64,000 bases of DNA from Streptomyces griseoruber (GCF_001514205.1 NZ_KQ948773.1:282624-346623), one strand, 5' to 3'; shown: positions 16,733-25,708, counted from the stretch's first letter. Notes: generated by a model from the letters alone, not told the origin. Translations and numbers: made by a program.

Positions 16733-17851
16733 GTGGAATTCGGGCTCTTTGTACAGGGATACGTGGGCAAGCGCGCCGAGACCGACCCCCTCGCCGAGCA
16801 CAAGGCGCTGATGGAGGAGACCGAGTACGTCATCCAGGCGGACAGGTCCGGCTTCAAGTACGCCTGGGCGTCGGAGCACCACTTCCTGGAGGAGTACTCG
16901 CATCTCTCCGCCAACGAGGTGTTCCTCGCCTACCTCGCCCACGCGACGGAACGGATCCACCTCGGATCGGGCATCTTCAACCCCCTCGCCCAGGTCAACC
17001 ACCCCGTGAAGGTCGCCGAGAAGGTCGCCATGCTCGACCATCTCTCCGAGAACCGCTTCGAGTTCGGGTCCGGCCGGGGTGCCGGCTCGCACGAGATCCT
17101 CGGGTTCATACCGGGGGTGACCGACATGAACTACACCAAGGAGATCTGGGAAGAGACCATCGCCGAGTTCCCCAAGATGTGGCTCCAGGACGAGTACGCC
17201 GGCTTCCAGGGCAAGCACTGGCAGCTCCCGCCGAGGAAGGTGCTGCCCAAGCCGTACGGCAAGTCGCATCCGGCGATGTGGTACGCGGCCGGGTCGCCGC
17301 CGTCGTACGAGATGGCCGCGCGGAAGGGGCTCGGCGTGCTGGGGTTCAGCATCCAGAAGGTCTCCGACATGGAGTGGGTGCTGGAGAAGTACAAGACCGC
17401 GATCGTCAACGCGGAACCCGTCGGGGACTTCGTCAACGACAACGTGATGGTGACGACCACGGCGATCTGCGCGCCCACGCACGACGAGGCCATCCGTGTC
17501 GCCGTGAGCGGCGGGCTGCACTATCTGCCGTCGCTCGTCTTCCGGTACCACGACACCTTCCCCCGGCCCGAGGGGTTCCCGGAGTGGCCGGAGACGCTGC
17601 CCGAGTACACGCCGGAGTTCGTGGAGCTGCTCGTCGAGGAGGAGCTGCTGATCTGCGGGGACCCGGACGAGGTGCTGCGGCAGTGCAAGCGGTGGGAGCA
17701 GGCGGGGGCCGATCAGTTGTCGTTCGGGCTGCCGGTGGGGGTGCCGAAGGAGGAGACGTTGCAGACGATCCGGCTGATCGGGGAGCACGTGATCCCGAAG
17801 ATCGACACGGATCCCGTTCACCGGACGACGCGGTTCCGTCAAGCCGCTTGA
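16733..17851 (+). CDS. LLM-class flavin-dependent oxidoreductase
   Basis: This 372-residue luciferase-like monooxygenase-family protein has MEFGLFVQGYVG, the WASEHHFLEEYSHLSANEVFL block typical of flavin-dependent members, GSGIFNPLAQVNHPVKVAEKVAM and FGSGRGAGSHE. The EHH motif and length of about 370 favour FMN over F420. GTG at 16733 starts MEFG; the ribosome-binding site is weak (GGGACGGTGA). It is the first gene of an operon with an amidohydrolase and an aldehyde dehydrogenase, under operators E and F. A monooxygenase, then hydrolase, then dehydrogenase order would fit ring oxygenation, hydrolysis and oxidation of the aldehyde product; this is inference. Confidence 0.82.
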   Translation: MEFGLFVQGYVGKRAETDPLAEHKALMEETEYVIQADRSGFKYAWASEHHFLEEYSHLSANEVFLAYLAHATERIHLGSGIFNPLAQVNHPVKVAEKVAMLDHLSENRFEFGSGRGAGSHEILGFIPGVTDMNYTKEIWEETIAEFPKMWLQDEYAGFQGKHWQLPPRKVLPKPYGKSHPAMWYAAGSPPSYEMAARKGLGVLGFSIQKVSDMEWVLEKYKTAIVNAEPVGDFVNDNVMVTTTAICAPTHDEAIRVAVSGGLHYLPSLVFRYHDTFPRPEGFPEWPETLPEYTPEFVELLVEEELLICGDPDEVLRQCKRWEQAGADQLSFGLPVGVPKEETLQTIRLIGEHVIPKIDTDPVHRTTRFRQAA

Positions 17852-17969
17852 TCGCCGTTGCGGGGTGCGGGTGCGTCGTGGTCTGTCGCGCCGACGTGGC
17901 GGAGCCGCAAGTCGATCCGGCCCCGCGCCCCCAGGTGGGCATCCGGCACGTACCTCGAGGAGGCACCCC

Positions 17970-19700
17970 ATGCTTGATCACGTCATCAAGGGCGCGACCG
18001 TCGTCGATGGGACCGGGGCGCCCGCCTGTATCGCCGACGTCGGTATCCGGGACGGGCGGATCGCCGTCATCGGTGTGGTCACCGAGGAGGCCCGCACCTC
18101 CGAGGACGCCACCGGACTCGTCCTCGCCCCCGGATTCGTCGACCCCCACACCCACTACGACGCCCAGCTCTTCTGGGACCCGTACGCGACCCCCTCCCTC
18201 AACCACGGCGTGACGACCGTCGCCGCCGGGAACTGCGGGTTCACCCTCGCCCCGCTCAACCCCTCCCGTCCCTCCGACGCCGACTACACCCGCCGCATGA
18301 TGTCCAAGGTCGAGGGGATGTCGCTGGTCGCGCTGGAGGAGGGGGCGCCGTGGAGCTGGAGTTCGTTCGGGGAGTACCTGGACGCCCTGGAGGGGCGGAT
18401 CGCCGTCAACGCGGGGTTCATGGTGGGGCACTGCGCGCTGCGGCGGTATGTGATGGGGGCGGACGCGGTCGGAGGGCAGCCGAGCCCGGAGCAGCTGGAC
18501 GCGATCGTACGGCTGCTGCACGAGGCGATGGAGGCGGGCGCCTGGGGGTTCTCCACCACGCAGTCGTCCACGCACTCCGACGGGGACGGGCAGCCGGTCG
18601 CCTCGCGGCATGCGGGGCCGCAGGAGCTGCTGGCCCTCTCCCGGGCCGTCGGTGAGCACGAGGGGACGCAGATCGAGGCGATCGTCGCGGGGTGTCTGGA
18701 CCAGTTCAGCGACGCCGAGATCGATCTGTTCGTGGAGATGAGCGCGGCGGCCGGGCGGCCCCTGAACTGGAACGTGCTGACCATCGACTCGGCCGTGCCG
18801 GAGCGGGTGCCCCGGCAGCTGGTGGCGAGCGAGCGGGCGCGCAAGGCCGGCGGGCGGGTGGTGGCGCTCACCATGCCGATCCTCACGCCGATGAACATGT
18901 CCCTGGGCACGTTCTGCGCGCTGAACCTGATCCCCGGGTGGGGGGAGGTCCTGGGACTGCCCGTGCCGGAGCGGATCGAGCGGCTCGGCGATCCCGACGT
19001 GCGGGCCGAACTGGTGCGGCGGGCCGGCTCCAAGGAGGCGGGCGTCTTCCGGCGGCTCACCAACTTCGGGCGGTACGTCATCGGCGACACGTACAGCGCG
19101 GCCAACGAGGGGCTCACCGGGCGCGTGGTGGCGGACATCGCGCGGGAGCGGGGGCTGGATCCGTTCTCCTGCCTGGTCGAGATCTGCGTGGCCGACGACT
19201 TGCGCACGGTCCTGTGGCCGATGCCCACCGACAACGACCCCGCCTCCTGGGCCCTGCGCGCCGAGGCCTGGCAGCACGAGGACGTGATGCTCGGCGGCTC
19301 CGACGCGGGCGCGCATCTGGACCGGATGTGCGGAGCCCCGTACACGACCCGCTTCCTGGGCGACTGTCTGCGCGGGCGGCGGCTGGCGACGCTCGAACAG
19401 GCCGTGAAGATGCTGACCGACGACCCGGCGCGGCTGTTCGGGCTGCGGGAACGCGGGCGGGTGCGGGAGGGCTGGCATGCGGACCTCGTCCTGTTCGACC
19501 CGGACCGGATCGACGCGGGCAAGGCCACCCTGGTGCACGACCTGCCGGGTGACAGCCCGCGCCTCGACTCCCGTGCGGTGGGGGTACGGGCCGTCTGGGT
19601 CAACGGCGTCGAGGCCATCCGCGACGACGTGGTGACCGGGGCGGTGCCGGGGCGGGTGCTGCGGTCGGGGCGGGACACCGAGACGGTGAGCACCCGGTGA
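17970..19700 (+). CDS. Amidohydrolase family 3 protein (N-acyl-D-amino-acid deacylase-like)
   Basis: This 576-residue protein has the family start LDHVIKGATVVDGTGAPA, metal ligands in DPHTHYDAQLFWDP (about 54-67), GNCGFTLAPL (about 89-98), GHCALR (about 154) and the late SDAGAHLDRM (about 445-454). ATG at 17970 follows CGAGGAGG by seven bases. The family includes D-aminoacylases and several cyclic amide or lactone hydrolases in catabolic operons, and the substrate here is not known. It is in an operon with the LLM oxidoreductase (118 bases upstream) and overlaps the aldehyde dehydrogenase start by four bases (GTGA). Confidence 0.82.
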   Translation: MLDHVIKGATVVDGTGAPACIADVGIRDGRIAVIGVVTEEARTSEDATGLVLAPGFVDPHTHYDAQLFWDPYATPSLNHGVTTVAAGNCGFTLAPLNPSRPSDADYTRRMMSKVEGMSLVALEEGAPWSWSSFGEYLDALEGRIAVNAGFMVGHCALRRYVMGADAVGGQPSPEQLDAIVRLLHEAMEAGAWGFSTTQSSTHSDGDGQPVASRHAGPQELLALSRAVGEHEGTQIEAIVAGCLDQFSDAEIDLFVEMSAAAGRPLNWNVLTIDSAVPERVPRQLVASERARKAGGRVVALTMPILTPMNMSLGTFCALNLIPGWGEVLGLPVPERIERLGDPDVRAELVRRAGSKEAGVFRRLTNFGRYVIGDTYSAANEGLTGRVVADIARERGLDPFSCLVEICVADDLRTVLWPMPTDNDPASWALRAEAWQHEDVMLGGSDAGAHLDRMCGAPYTTRFLGDCLRGRRLATLEQAVKMLTDDPARLFGLRERGRVREGWHADLVLFDPDRIDAGKATLVHDLPGDSPRLDSRAVGVRAVWVNGVEAIRDDVVTGAVPGRVLRSGRDTETVSTR

Positions 19701-21178
19701 GTTCCCGGCCGGTTCCTCAAGGGGGCGACGGGCAGCGGCTGTTCGTCGGCGGGGCGTGGACCGAGCCGGACGGCGGGTACTACGAGGTGACCGACCCGGC
19801 GACCGAGGAGACCGTCGGCGGGGCGCCGGAGGCCTCCCGGGAGCAGGCCCTCGCGGCCTGCGCGGCGGCCCGGGAGGCCTTCGGTCCGTGGTCCCGCACG
19901 GCACCGGAGGAGCGGGCGGCGATCCTGGGCCGGGCCGCCGACATCATCCGCGGGCAGCTGGAGCCGTACGCCGCCCTGGCGCAGGCCGAGACCGGCGCCA
20001 CGACCGGTACCGCGCGCGGAATGCAGGTGGGGGTGGCCGGGGCCCGTTTCCGGCGGTACGCGCGCGTGGAGCCCGCCGAGTGGGCGATCGCGCCGCAGAT
20101 CAACGAGGCCGGGCCGATGGGGAGGGCGGGCGTGATGGGCGCGCTCGCCGTACGCCAGCCGGTCGGGGTCGTCGCCTGCGTCACCTCGTACAACAACCCC
20201 TGGGCGAACCCGGCCGGGAAGATCGCCCCCGCACTGGCCATGGGCAACACGGTGGTCGTGAAGCCCGCCCCGCAGGACCCCCTGTCCGTGTACCGGATGG
20301 CGGAGGCGCTGGAGGCGGCCGGGGTGCCGCGCGGGGTGGTGAACGTCGTCTCCGGGCGGGCGGTCGCCGTCGGCGAGGCGGTCGTGGAGTCGCCGGACGT
20401 GGACATGGTGAGCTTCACCGGTTCGACGGCGGTCGGGCAGCGGATCGGCGAGGTGTGCGGGCGGGGGATGAAACGCCAGCTCATGGAGCTGGGCGGGAAG
20501 GGCGCGGCGCTCGTCTTCGACGACGCGGACCTCGGCTCGGCGGTCGCCGGCATCGGCACCACCTTCTCCTTCTACAGCGGGCAGATCTGCACGGCCCCGA
20601 CCCGGGTGCTGGCCCAGCGCGGGGTGTACGGACGCCTGGTGGAGCAACTGGCCGCCTACGCAGGCCGGTTGAAGGTCGGCGACCCGAGGGGGCGGGACAC
20701 GGTGGTCGGGCCGGTGATCTCCGCCGCGCACCGGGACCGCGTGGAGTCGTACGTCGAACTCGGCCGGAAGGAGGGCGCGACCGTCCTGGGCGGGGACGGG
20801 GCGGGGCACGGGCTCCCCTCCCGTGGGTTCTACGTCGGCCCGACCCTCCTCGCGGACTGCACCAACGACATGCGGGTGGCCCGGGAGGAGATCTTCGGAC
20901 CGGTGGTCGTCGTCATCCCCTTCGACGAGGAGGACGAGGGCGTGGCCCTGGCCAACGACAGCGACTACGGCCTCATCGACTACGTCTGGTCCGGCGACGT
21001 GGCCCGCGCCTTCCGCGTGGCGCGGCAGCTGCGCGCCGGTGGCGTCGGCGTCAACACGGTCGCCCGCAACATGGAGGCGCCGTTCGGCGGCTTCAAGAAG
21101 AGCGGGGTGGGCCGCGACGTCGGCTCGTACGCGCTGCACGCGTACAGCGAGGTGCAGGCGATCGTGTGGCCGGGGTGA
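19697..21178 (+). CDS. Aldehyde dehydrogenase (NAD(P)-dependent)
   Basis: This 493-residue ALDH-superfamily enzyme oxidises an aldehyde to the acid. Visible motifs: the substrate-channel Asn in SYNNPWANP, the cofactor-binding VVVKPAPQDPLS, FTGSTAVGQRIGE, the general base in MELGGKGAALVF (about 260) and the catalytic cysteine in FYSGQICTAPTRV (about 297), plus C-terminal EEIFGPVVVV and FGGFKKSGVGR. GTG start overlaps the preceding stop. Last gene of the operon 16733-21178. Confidence 0.9.
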   Translation: MSSRPVPQGGDGQRLFVGGAWTEPDGGYYEVTDPATEETVGGAPEASREQALAACAAAREAFGPWSRTAPEERAAILGRAADIIRGQLEPYAALAQAETGATTGTARGMQVGVAGARFRRYARVEPAEWAIAPQINEAGPMGRAGVMGALAVRQPVGVVACVTSYNNPWANPAGKIAPALAMGNTVVVKPAPQDPLSVYRMAEALEAAGVPRGVVNVVSGRAVAVGEAVVESPDVDMVSFTGSTAVGQRIGEVCGRGMKRQLMELGGKGAALVFDDADLGSAVAGIGTTFSFYSGQICTAPTRVLAQRGVYGRLVEQLAAYAGRLKVGDPRGRDTVVGPVISAAHRDRVESYVELGRKEGATVLGGDGAGHGLPSRGFYVGPTLLADCTNDMRVAREEIFGPVVVVIPFDEEDEGVALANDSDYGLIDYVWSGDVARAFRVARQLRAGGVGVNTVARNMEAPFGGFKKSGVGRDVGSYALHAYSEVQAIVWPG

Positions 21179-21245
21179 GGCGGCTCCGGGTGGCCGAAAA
21201 TCATCCTTGTCGTGGCTTGATCAAAAATTGGCTGCGCCTTCGCGG

Positions 21246-21259
21246 TTAACACCTGTTAA
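21246..21259. promoter_or_regulatory. Palindrome TTAACACCTGTTAA upstream of secreted-protein gene
   Basis: Six-base arms around CC, 54 bases before the start of the secreted-protein gene at 21313. It is unusually A/T-rich for this genome and flanked by TTGATCAA at 21217-21224. It may be the operator or promoter of the secreted-protein and ABC-transporter genes. Confidence 0.45.
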
Positions 21260-21312
21260 TCTCCCGACGATTCCCGGCCATGACCCGCCGGGGAGAAAAA
21301 ACGGGAGGAACC

Positions 21313-21723
21313 TTGCGTAAGTTGGCAGTTGGCGTGCTCGCCGGCGGCATTTTCGCGCTCAGCGCCGGGTCCGCGATGGCGGTTTCCTGGCACACCATTC
21401 CGACGCTGTCCACGGGGGGAGCGAAGTTCCTGAACGGCCAGTACGCGTTCTGGCCGTCGGGGCAGAACCACGGCGCCTTCGAGTGGAAGGGCGACCTGGA
21501 CGACACCGACAACGGGGACGGTCACAACGTCTACGTGCAGGTGCGCGTCGAGGGCTACGACTGGAGCCGGTACAACGGCAAGCAGCGGAGCACCGTGCAC
21601 TTCGACCAGCTGAACTGGGACGGTGCCGCGCTCCACACCGACGACGCGTACATACGCGTCTGCCGTGACAAGGGATCGCTGAACCCGGACAACTGCTCGC
21701 CGACCAAGCACTACCAGAGGTAA
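21313..21723 (+). CDS. Small secreted protein of unknown function, upstream of ABC system
   Basis: The TTG at 21313 follows GGGAGGAA and begins a signal peptide (LRKLAVGVLAGGIFALSAGSAMA) cleaved near residue 23. The mature protein of about 113 residues is Trp/Tyr/Asp/Asn-rich (NGQYAFWPSGQNHGAFEW, VQVRVEGYDWSRYNG) with two cysteines near the C-terminus. It suggests a small beta-sandwich stabilised by a disulfide. No family is recognised. An alternative start is the ATG at 21280. It is followed by a hairpin and then, 76 bases after its stop, by an ABC ATPase and permease. That order recalls bacteriocin-like peptide plus ABC modules, but the peptide itself has no bacteriocin motif. Confidence 0.7.
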   Translation: MRKLAVGVLAGGIFALSAGSAMAVSWHTIPTLSTGGAKFLNGQYAFWPSGQNHGAFEWKGDLDDTDNGDGHNVYVQVRVEGYDWSRYNGKQRSTVHFDQLNWDGAALHTDDAYIRVCRDKGSLNPDNCSPTKHYQR

Positions 21724-21744
21724 GCCACCGCTTCGGCAGACTCT

Positions 21745-21774
21745 GCGGGCCCAGGGGTGCACACCTGGGCCCGC
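21745..21774 (+). terminator. Hairpin between secreted-protein gene and ABC ATPase gene
   Basis: GCGGGCCCAGG and its exact complement pair around an eight-base loop. It lies 22 bases after the secreted-protein stop and 26 bases before the ABC ATPase start, so it may terminate most transcripts and leave some read-through into the ABC genes. Confidence 0.75.
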
Positions 21775-21799
21775 GTCGCTTCTTGGGGGAAGCACAGGA

Positions 21800-22474
21800 A
21801 TGTCTGAAATACTCACTGCCACGGGAGTTGACCTCTCCTACGGCAGTCAGCTCGCCGTTCGTGACGCGCATCTGTCCGTCTCGGCCGGGGAAGTCGTGGC
21901 GATCACCGGGCAGAGCGGTTCCGGGAAGTCCTCGCTGCTCTACTGCCTGGCCGGGGTGCTGCCCGTCACCCGGGGGCAGGTCCGGTTCGAGGGGCGCACG
22001 CTCGGTGATCTCAGCGACGACGAGATCAGCACGCTGCGCCGGGAACGCTTCGGATTCGTCTTCCAGTACGGCGAGTTGCTGCCTGAACTCACCGTCGAGG
22101 AGAACACCGCCCTGCCGCTGAGGCTGGCCGGGCAGCGCAAGCGCCCCGCCCTCGCGGCCGCCGGTGAGGTACTCGAGCGCCTCGGCCTCGGCGACCTGCG
22201 GGAACGCCGGCCCGCCCAGGTGTCCGGCGGGCAGAGCCAGCGCGTCGCCGTCGCGCGTTCCCTCGTCCACCGGCCCGCCGTCGTCTTCGCGGACGAACCG
22301 ACCGGGTCGCTCGACAGCGCCAACGCCGACGCCGTCCTCAAGGAGTTCCTCGACCTGGCCCGCTCACAGGGCACCGCCGTCATCCTGGTGACCCACGACC
22401 ACGCCATCGCGGCACAGGCCGACACCCACTACACGATGTCCGACGGCGTTCTCGGCCCACGAGGTGCCCGGTGA
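21800..22474 (+). CDS. ABC transporter ATP-binding protein (LolD/MacB type)
   Basis: This 224-residue ATPase has Walker A TGQSGSGKSSLL (about 35-46), Q-loop FVFQYGEL, signature VSGGQSQRVAVARSLVH, Walker B VVFADEPTGSLDSA and the H-loop VTHDH. The family powers FtsX-type permeases that act by mechanotransmission or export small molecules. Overlaps the permease gene by four bases. It is separated from the secreted-protein gene by a hairpin. Confidence 0.9.
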   Translation: MSEILTATGVDLSYGSQLAVRDAHLSVSAGEVVAITGQSGSGKSSLLYCLAGVLPVTRGQVRFEGRTLGDLSDDEISTLRRERFGFVFQYGELLPELTVEENTALPLRLAGQRKRPALAAAGEVLERLGLGDLRERRPAQVSGGQSQRVAVARSLVHRPAVVFADEPTGSLDSANADAVLKEFLDLARSQGTAVILVTHDHAIAAQADTHYTMSDGVLGPRGAR

Positions 22475-24762
22475 CCGAATTCCTGCTCGGCCTGCGCCTG
22501 TTGTTCGGCTCGGGCCGCGGCAACCGCATCCGGTTCTTCCTGATGGCGGCCGGCGGGTCCATCGGGGTGTGCTGCCTCGCCCTCGTCCTCACCGTCCCGG
22601 CGATCCTCGACGCCCACGACGCGCGCGCCGCCGCACGGCAGCCCGTCACGTCGGCGAAGGGCCCGGCGGACGGCACCCTCGTCCTGCAGCGCGACGACTC
22701 CTACGGCTCCCAGTCCTTCACCCGTGTGTTCGTCGCCCAGGGCGCCGGGGGCGCACGCGCGGTCCCCCCGGGACTGAGCGAGCTGCCCTCCCCGGGCGAG
22801 GTGTTCGTCTCCCCACGGGTTCACGAACTGCTGCGCGAGGCACCCGCCGTCAAGGGCCTGCTGCCCGGCCGGGAAGCGGGCGTGATCGGCCCAGCCGGGC
22901 TCGCCCACCCCGACGAGCTGTACGCGTACATAGGCACCGAACGGGCCAAGATCGCGGCCGACGGCCGCACCCTGAAGGACTTCGGCTACCGCTACGCCCC
23001 GTTCCCCGCCGTCGACTCCTCCACCCTCACCGACGTCCGGTTCGCCCTGGCCACGCTGGTCCTGCTGCCCCTGGGCATCTTCCTGTCCGTCTGCGCCCGG
23101 CTGTCCGCCGCCAGCCGGATGCGCCGGCTCGCCGCCCTGCGGCTGCTGGGCCTGAGCAGCAGGGGCACTCAGCGGGTGAACGCCGCCGAGACCGTCGTCG
23201 CCGCGCTGCTCGGCGCGGTCCTGGGGCTCGGTGAGTACGGGGTGCTCAACCAGGTGATGTCCCGGGCCGGGCTGCCCGGACTGAGGTGGTACCCGGACGA
23301 CGGTGCCCTGTCCACGACCACCGTCGCGATCTGCCTGATCGGCTGCCCGGCCCTCGCCTGGTTCGTCGGCCGCAAGAGCGCGCGGGAGGCGACCGCCAAC
23401 CCGCTCGCCGTTCGGCGTACGGCGGTGCCACGCCCCCCGACCAAATGGGTCGGTCTGCTGCTGCTCAGCGGCCTGGGCATCGTGTGCGGCTTCTGCGCCA
23501 CCGGTCTGATGGGGCGTCCCGCCTCCAGCCTCGGCCTGAACGCGCTGCTGGTGGTCGCCGGTGTCGTCCTGACCGGCGTCGGACTCGTACTGACCCTGCC
23601 GCTGCTGTCGTACGAGCTGGCGAGGCGAGTGGCGCGGACCACGCAATCCCTCACTCTCAACCTGGCGATGCGGCGCAACGAGGCCGAGCCCGGCAGCACG
23701 ATGCGGGTGGTCACCGGCCTGGTCCTGCTCGTCTACGCCGCCTCACTCGCGCAAGGCGTCCTCATCCAGCTGGAACAGGTCACCCGCCCGTACGGCCCGG
23801 TACAGGAGTACTCCCTGCCCCTGTCGAAGCTCGGCGCGCAGCAGCAGCGGGACCTCGCCGAGGTGCCGGGCGTCGGCGCGCACACCATCCTGATGAACTC
23901 GTGGATCGACCTCGACGACCCGGCTTCGCGGAGCTTCGGGTCCTCGGCCACGGCCCTGGTGGCCACCTGCGCCCAGCTGGAGGAGCTGACCGTGCGCACC
24001 GAGGGCTGTGTGGACGGCAAGGTGCTGCGGCTCGTCGACCGCAACTCGAGTGTGGGATCCGAACTCAGACCCGGCACGTCGTTCCCGTTCCGCTTCCGCA
24101 CCGACACCGGGCAGGACGAGACCCGGGACATCACCATGCCGGCCGAGCGTGTCGTCTACCGGGGGTACGAGGCGTCCGCGGTCGGCGGCGCGGTGCTCCT
24201 CGTCCCGCCGTCCGCGCTCCCCGCCGACGCCCGCCCGCGCGACGCGGACCTCGTGCTCGTCGGCAGCTCCGACCCCGGACGGGTGCGGGCCGTCCTCGAC
24301 GGCATCGCCGCCGTCGCCCCGATCGCCGAGATCGAGCTGGTCGGACTGAACGTCCAGGGGCTGGAGCAGATCTCCGTGGTCGAGACCCTGCTGGCCCTGG
24401 GCATGATCATGGGCCTGGTCATCGGGGTGGCCGCGTTCCTGGTGTCCGTCACCGACCGGGCCGTCGAACGCCGTGCACAGGTCACCGCCGTCACACTGAT
24501 CGGCGCCCGCGCGAGAACCATGCGGGCGGTGCAGTGCGCCCAGGTCGTGCTGCCGCTGAGTCTCGGACTCGTCCTGGCACTCGTGACCGGCAAGCTCGCC
24601 GAGTCCAGCTATCTGATCACCGGGGGCGGCGCGGTCCGCTGGGACGTGGAGGGCGTACCGCTGCTGACGCTCGCCGCGGTGGGCGTCGTGGTGGTGGCCG
24701 GGGTGGGGTCGCTCCCGCTGGTGGGGCGCCGCATCGATCCCGAGCTGATCCGGCGCGACTGA
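22471..24762 (+). CDS. FtsX-like ABC permease
   Basis: This 763-residue membrane protein has an N-terminal membrane segment (about 24-45, FFLMAAGGSIGVCCLALVL), an extracytoplasmic region of about 140 residues, then a cluster of membrane segments (about 190-380). A second extracytoplasmic region (about 430-620) follows, then C-terminal membrane segments (about 640-750). This is the double FtsX arrangement seen in Gram-positive peptide-sensing or peptide-exporting systems. GTG start at 22471 overlaps the ATPase stop. No two-component system is adjacent. Function is probably export of, or response to, an extracellular molecule, possibly the protein encoded just upstream. Confidence 0.85.
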   Translation: MTEFLLGLRLLFGSGRGNRIRFFLMAAGGSIGVCCLALVLTVPAILDAHDARAAARQPVTSAKGPADGTLVLQRDDSYGSQSFTRVFVAQGAGGARAVPPGLSELPSPGEVFVSPRVHELLREAPAVKGLLPGREAGVIGPAGLAHPDELYAYIGTERAKIAADGRTLKDFGYRYAPFPAVDSSTLTDVRFALATLVLLPLGIFLSVCARLSAASRMRRLAALRLLGLSSRGTQRVNAAETVVAALLGAVLGLGEYGVLNQVMSRAGLPGLRWYPDDGALSTTTVAICLIGCPALAWFVGRKSAREATANPLAVRRTAVPRPPTKWVGLLLLSGLGIVCGFCATGLMGRPASSLGLNALLVVAGVVLTGVGLVLTLPLLSYELARRVARTTQSLTLNLAMRRNEAEPGSTMRVVTGLVLLVYAASLAQGVLIQLEQVTRPYGPVQEYSLPLSKLGAQQQRDLAEVPGVGAHTILMNSWIDLDDPASRSFGSSATALVATCAQLEELTVRTEGCVDGKVLRLVDRNSSVGSELRPGTSFPFRFRTDTGQDETRDITMPAERVVYRGYEASAVGGAVLLVPPSALPADARPRDADLVLVGSSDPGRVRAVLDGIAAVAPIAEIELVGLNVQGLEQISVVETLLALGMIMGLVIGVAAFLVSVTDRAVERRAQVTAVTLIGARARTMRAVQCAQVVLPLSLGLVLALVTGKLAESSYLITGGGAVRWDVEGVPLLTLAAVGVVVVAGVGSLPLVGRRIDPELIRRD

Positions 24763-24771
24763 GAGACGGGG

Positions 24772-24807
24772 CCGGGGGACCGGGCGGCATGGACCGCCGC
24801 CCCCGGT
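24772..24807 (+). terminator. GC-rich hairpin after the permease gene
   Basis: CCGGGGG pairs with CCCCCGG, with an inner GCGG/CCGC pairing, starting nine bases after the permease stop codon. Confidence 0.55.
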
Positions 24808-25041
24808 CGTCCGGCCGGATCGAGGTGCCCTTTGATGCCACGGGGGCTGTTCCGGGCGGGCAGACAGGGGAGTGCGAGAGGTCCACATTCGGCCGGTGGG
24901 GCTGGAAATCCGCCGGTGAGCCCGTAGCGTCCCGGCCCAGGGGACACGGACACGGACGGCCCATCGATCGGTTCTACCCCCTGACGCGGACTCGGAAACA
25001 TCAGACGGACAACACCGGTCGGGCACCATCGGCCGGGCAAC

Positions 25042-25097
25042 GTCTGCCAGACACCATCTGCCAGGCGCCGTCTGCCAGGCGCCGTCTGCCAGGCACG
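25042..25097. repeat. Four tandem 14-base repeats (GTCTGCCAGGCGCC)
   Basis: The four units start at 25042, 25056, 25070 and 25084. The core TCTGCCAG is invariant, and the last four bases of each unit vary (ACACC, GCGCC, GCGCC, GCACG endings). The array ends 35 bases before the TTG start of the DUF3455 gene, where an activator or repressor array would be placed. Confidence 0.75.
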
Positions 25098-25132
25098 CAC
25101 CCTTTCGTCAGAAACCTTTGCGGAGAGCTCAC

Positions 25133-25693
25133 TTGAAGCACGCCAAGCGTCTCGTCCTCACCACCACGGCTGCCGCCACCGCGGCCGCCGGTCTCTTCCT
25201 GGGCACCACGGCGGGCAACGCCGCCGCCACGGAGCCCGCCGTGACCGCGGTGAAGGCCCCCACGGCCCCGGCCGCCCCGGCCGCCCTCGCCGTCCCCGAC
25301 GGCAACAAGCTGACCGGTGTCTTCCCGGCCCGCGGTGTGCAGACCTACACCTGCACCGACGGCGCCTGGAAGCTCCTGGAGCCCGCCGCCACCCTCTCCG
25401 ACAAGCGGGGGCGCACCGTCGCCCTGCACTCCCGCGGCCCCGTCTGGGTCTCCACGGTCGACGGCAGCGCGGTGAACGCCTCCGCGATCGCCAACTCGCC
25501 CAAGACCGGCACCATCCCGGAGCTGCTGCTCCAGGCCACCGCCACGCGCGGCACGGGCACCTTCGCCGGTGTCACCTACATCCAGCGCCTGAACACCACC
25601 GGCGGCGTCGCCCCGACGACCGCCTGCACGGGCACCGACCAGGTCAGCGTCCCGTACACCGCGACGTACGCGTTCTACAAGCCCGCCAAGTAG
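25133..25693 (+). CDS. Secreted DUF3455-family protein
   Basis: This 186-residue protein has a signal peptide (KHAKRLVLTTTAAATAAAGL, cleavage near AAA about residue 30) and the DUF3455 pattern: GVQTYTCTDGAWKL, HSRGPVWVSTVDGSAV, TGTIPELLLQATATRGTG, VTYIQRLNTTGGVAP and VPYTATYAFYKPAK. Family function is not established. TTG at 25133 is chosen because GGAGAG lies five bases upstream and the basic signal-peptide start fits; an upstream TTG at 25118 is possible. The promoter region carries four tandem 14-base repeats, and a strong hairpin follows the stop codon. Confidence 0.83.
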   Translation: MKHAKRLVLTTTAAATAAAGLFLGTTAGNAAATEPAVTAVKAPTAPAAPAALAVPDGNKLTGVFPARGVQTYTCTDGAWKLLEPAATLSDKRGRTVALHSRGPVWVSTVDGSAVNASAIANSPKTGTIPELLLQATATRGTGTFAGVTYIQRLNTTGGVAPTTACTGTDQVSVPYTATYAFYKPAK

Positions 25694-25708
25694 GCATGGG
25701 TCGCCAGG

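Larger units (their letters stand above)
24763..25132. other. 370-base intergenic region
   Basis: It holds a terminator-like hairpin just after the permease gene and four tandem 14-base repeats before the DUF3455 gene. No convincing open frame with codon bias or ribosome-binding site was seen in the space between. Confidence 0.6.

Noticed and set aside
18284..21139. Long minus-strand frame across the amidohydrolase and aldehyde dehydrogenase genes
   Set aside because: It spans two genes that carry full catalytic motifs on the plus strand and contains no recognisable domain.
21313..21723. Lactococcin-972-like bacteriocin
   Set aside because: Operon order fits, but the expected lactococcin-972 sequence pattern is absent.
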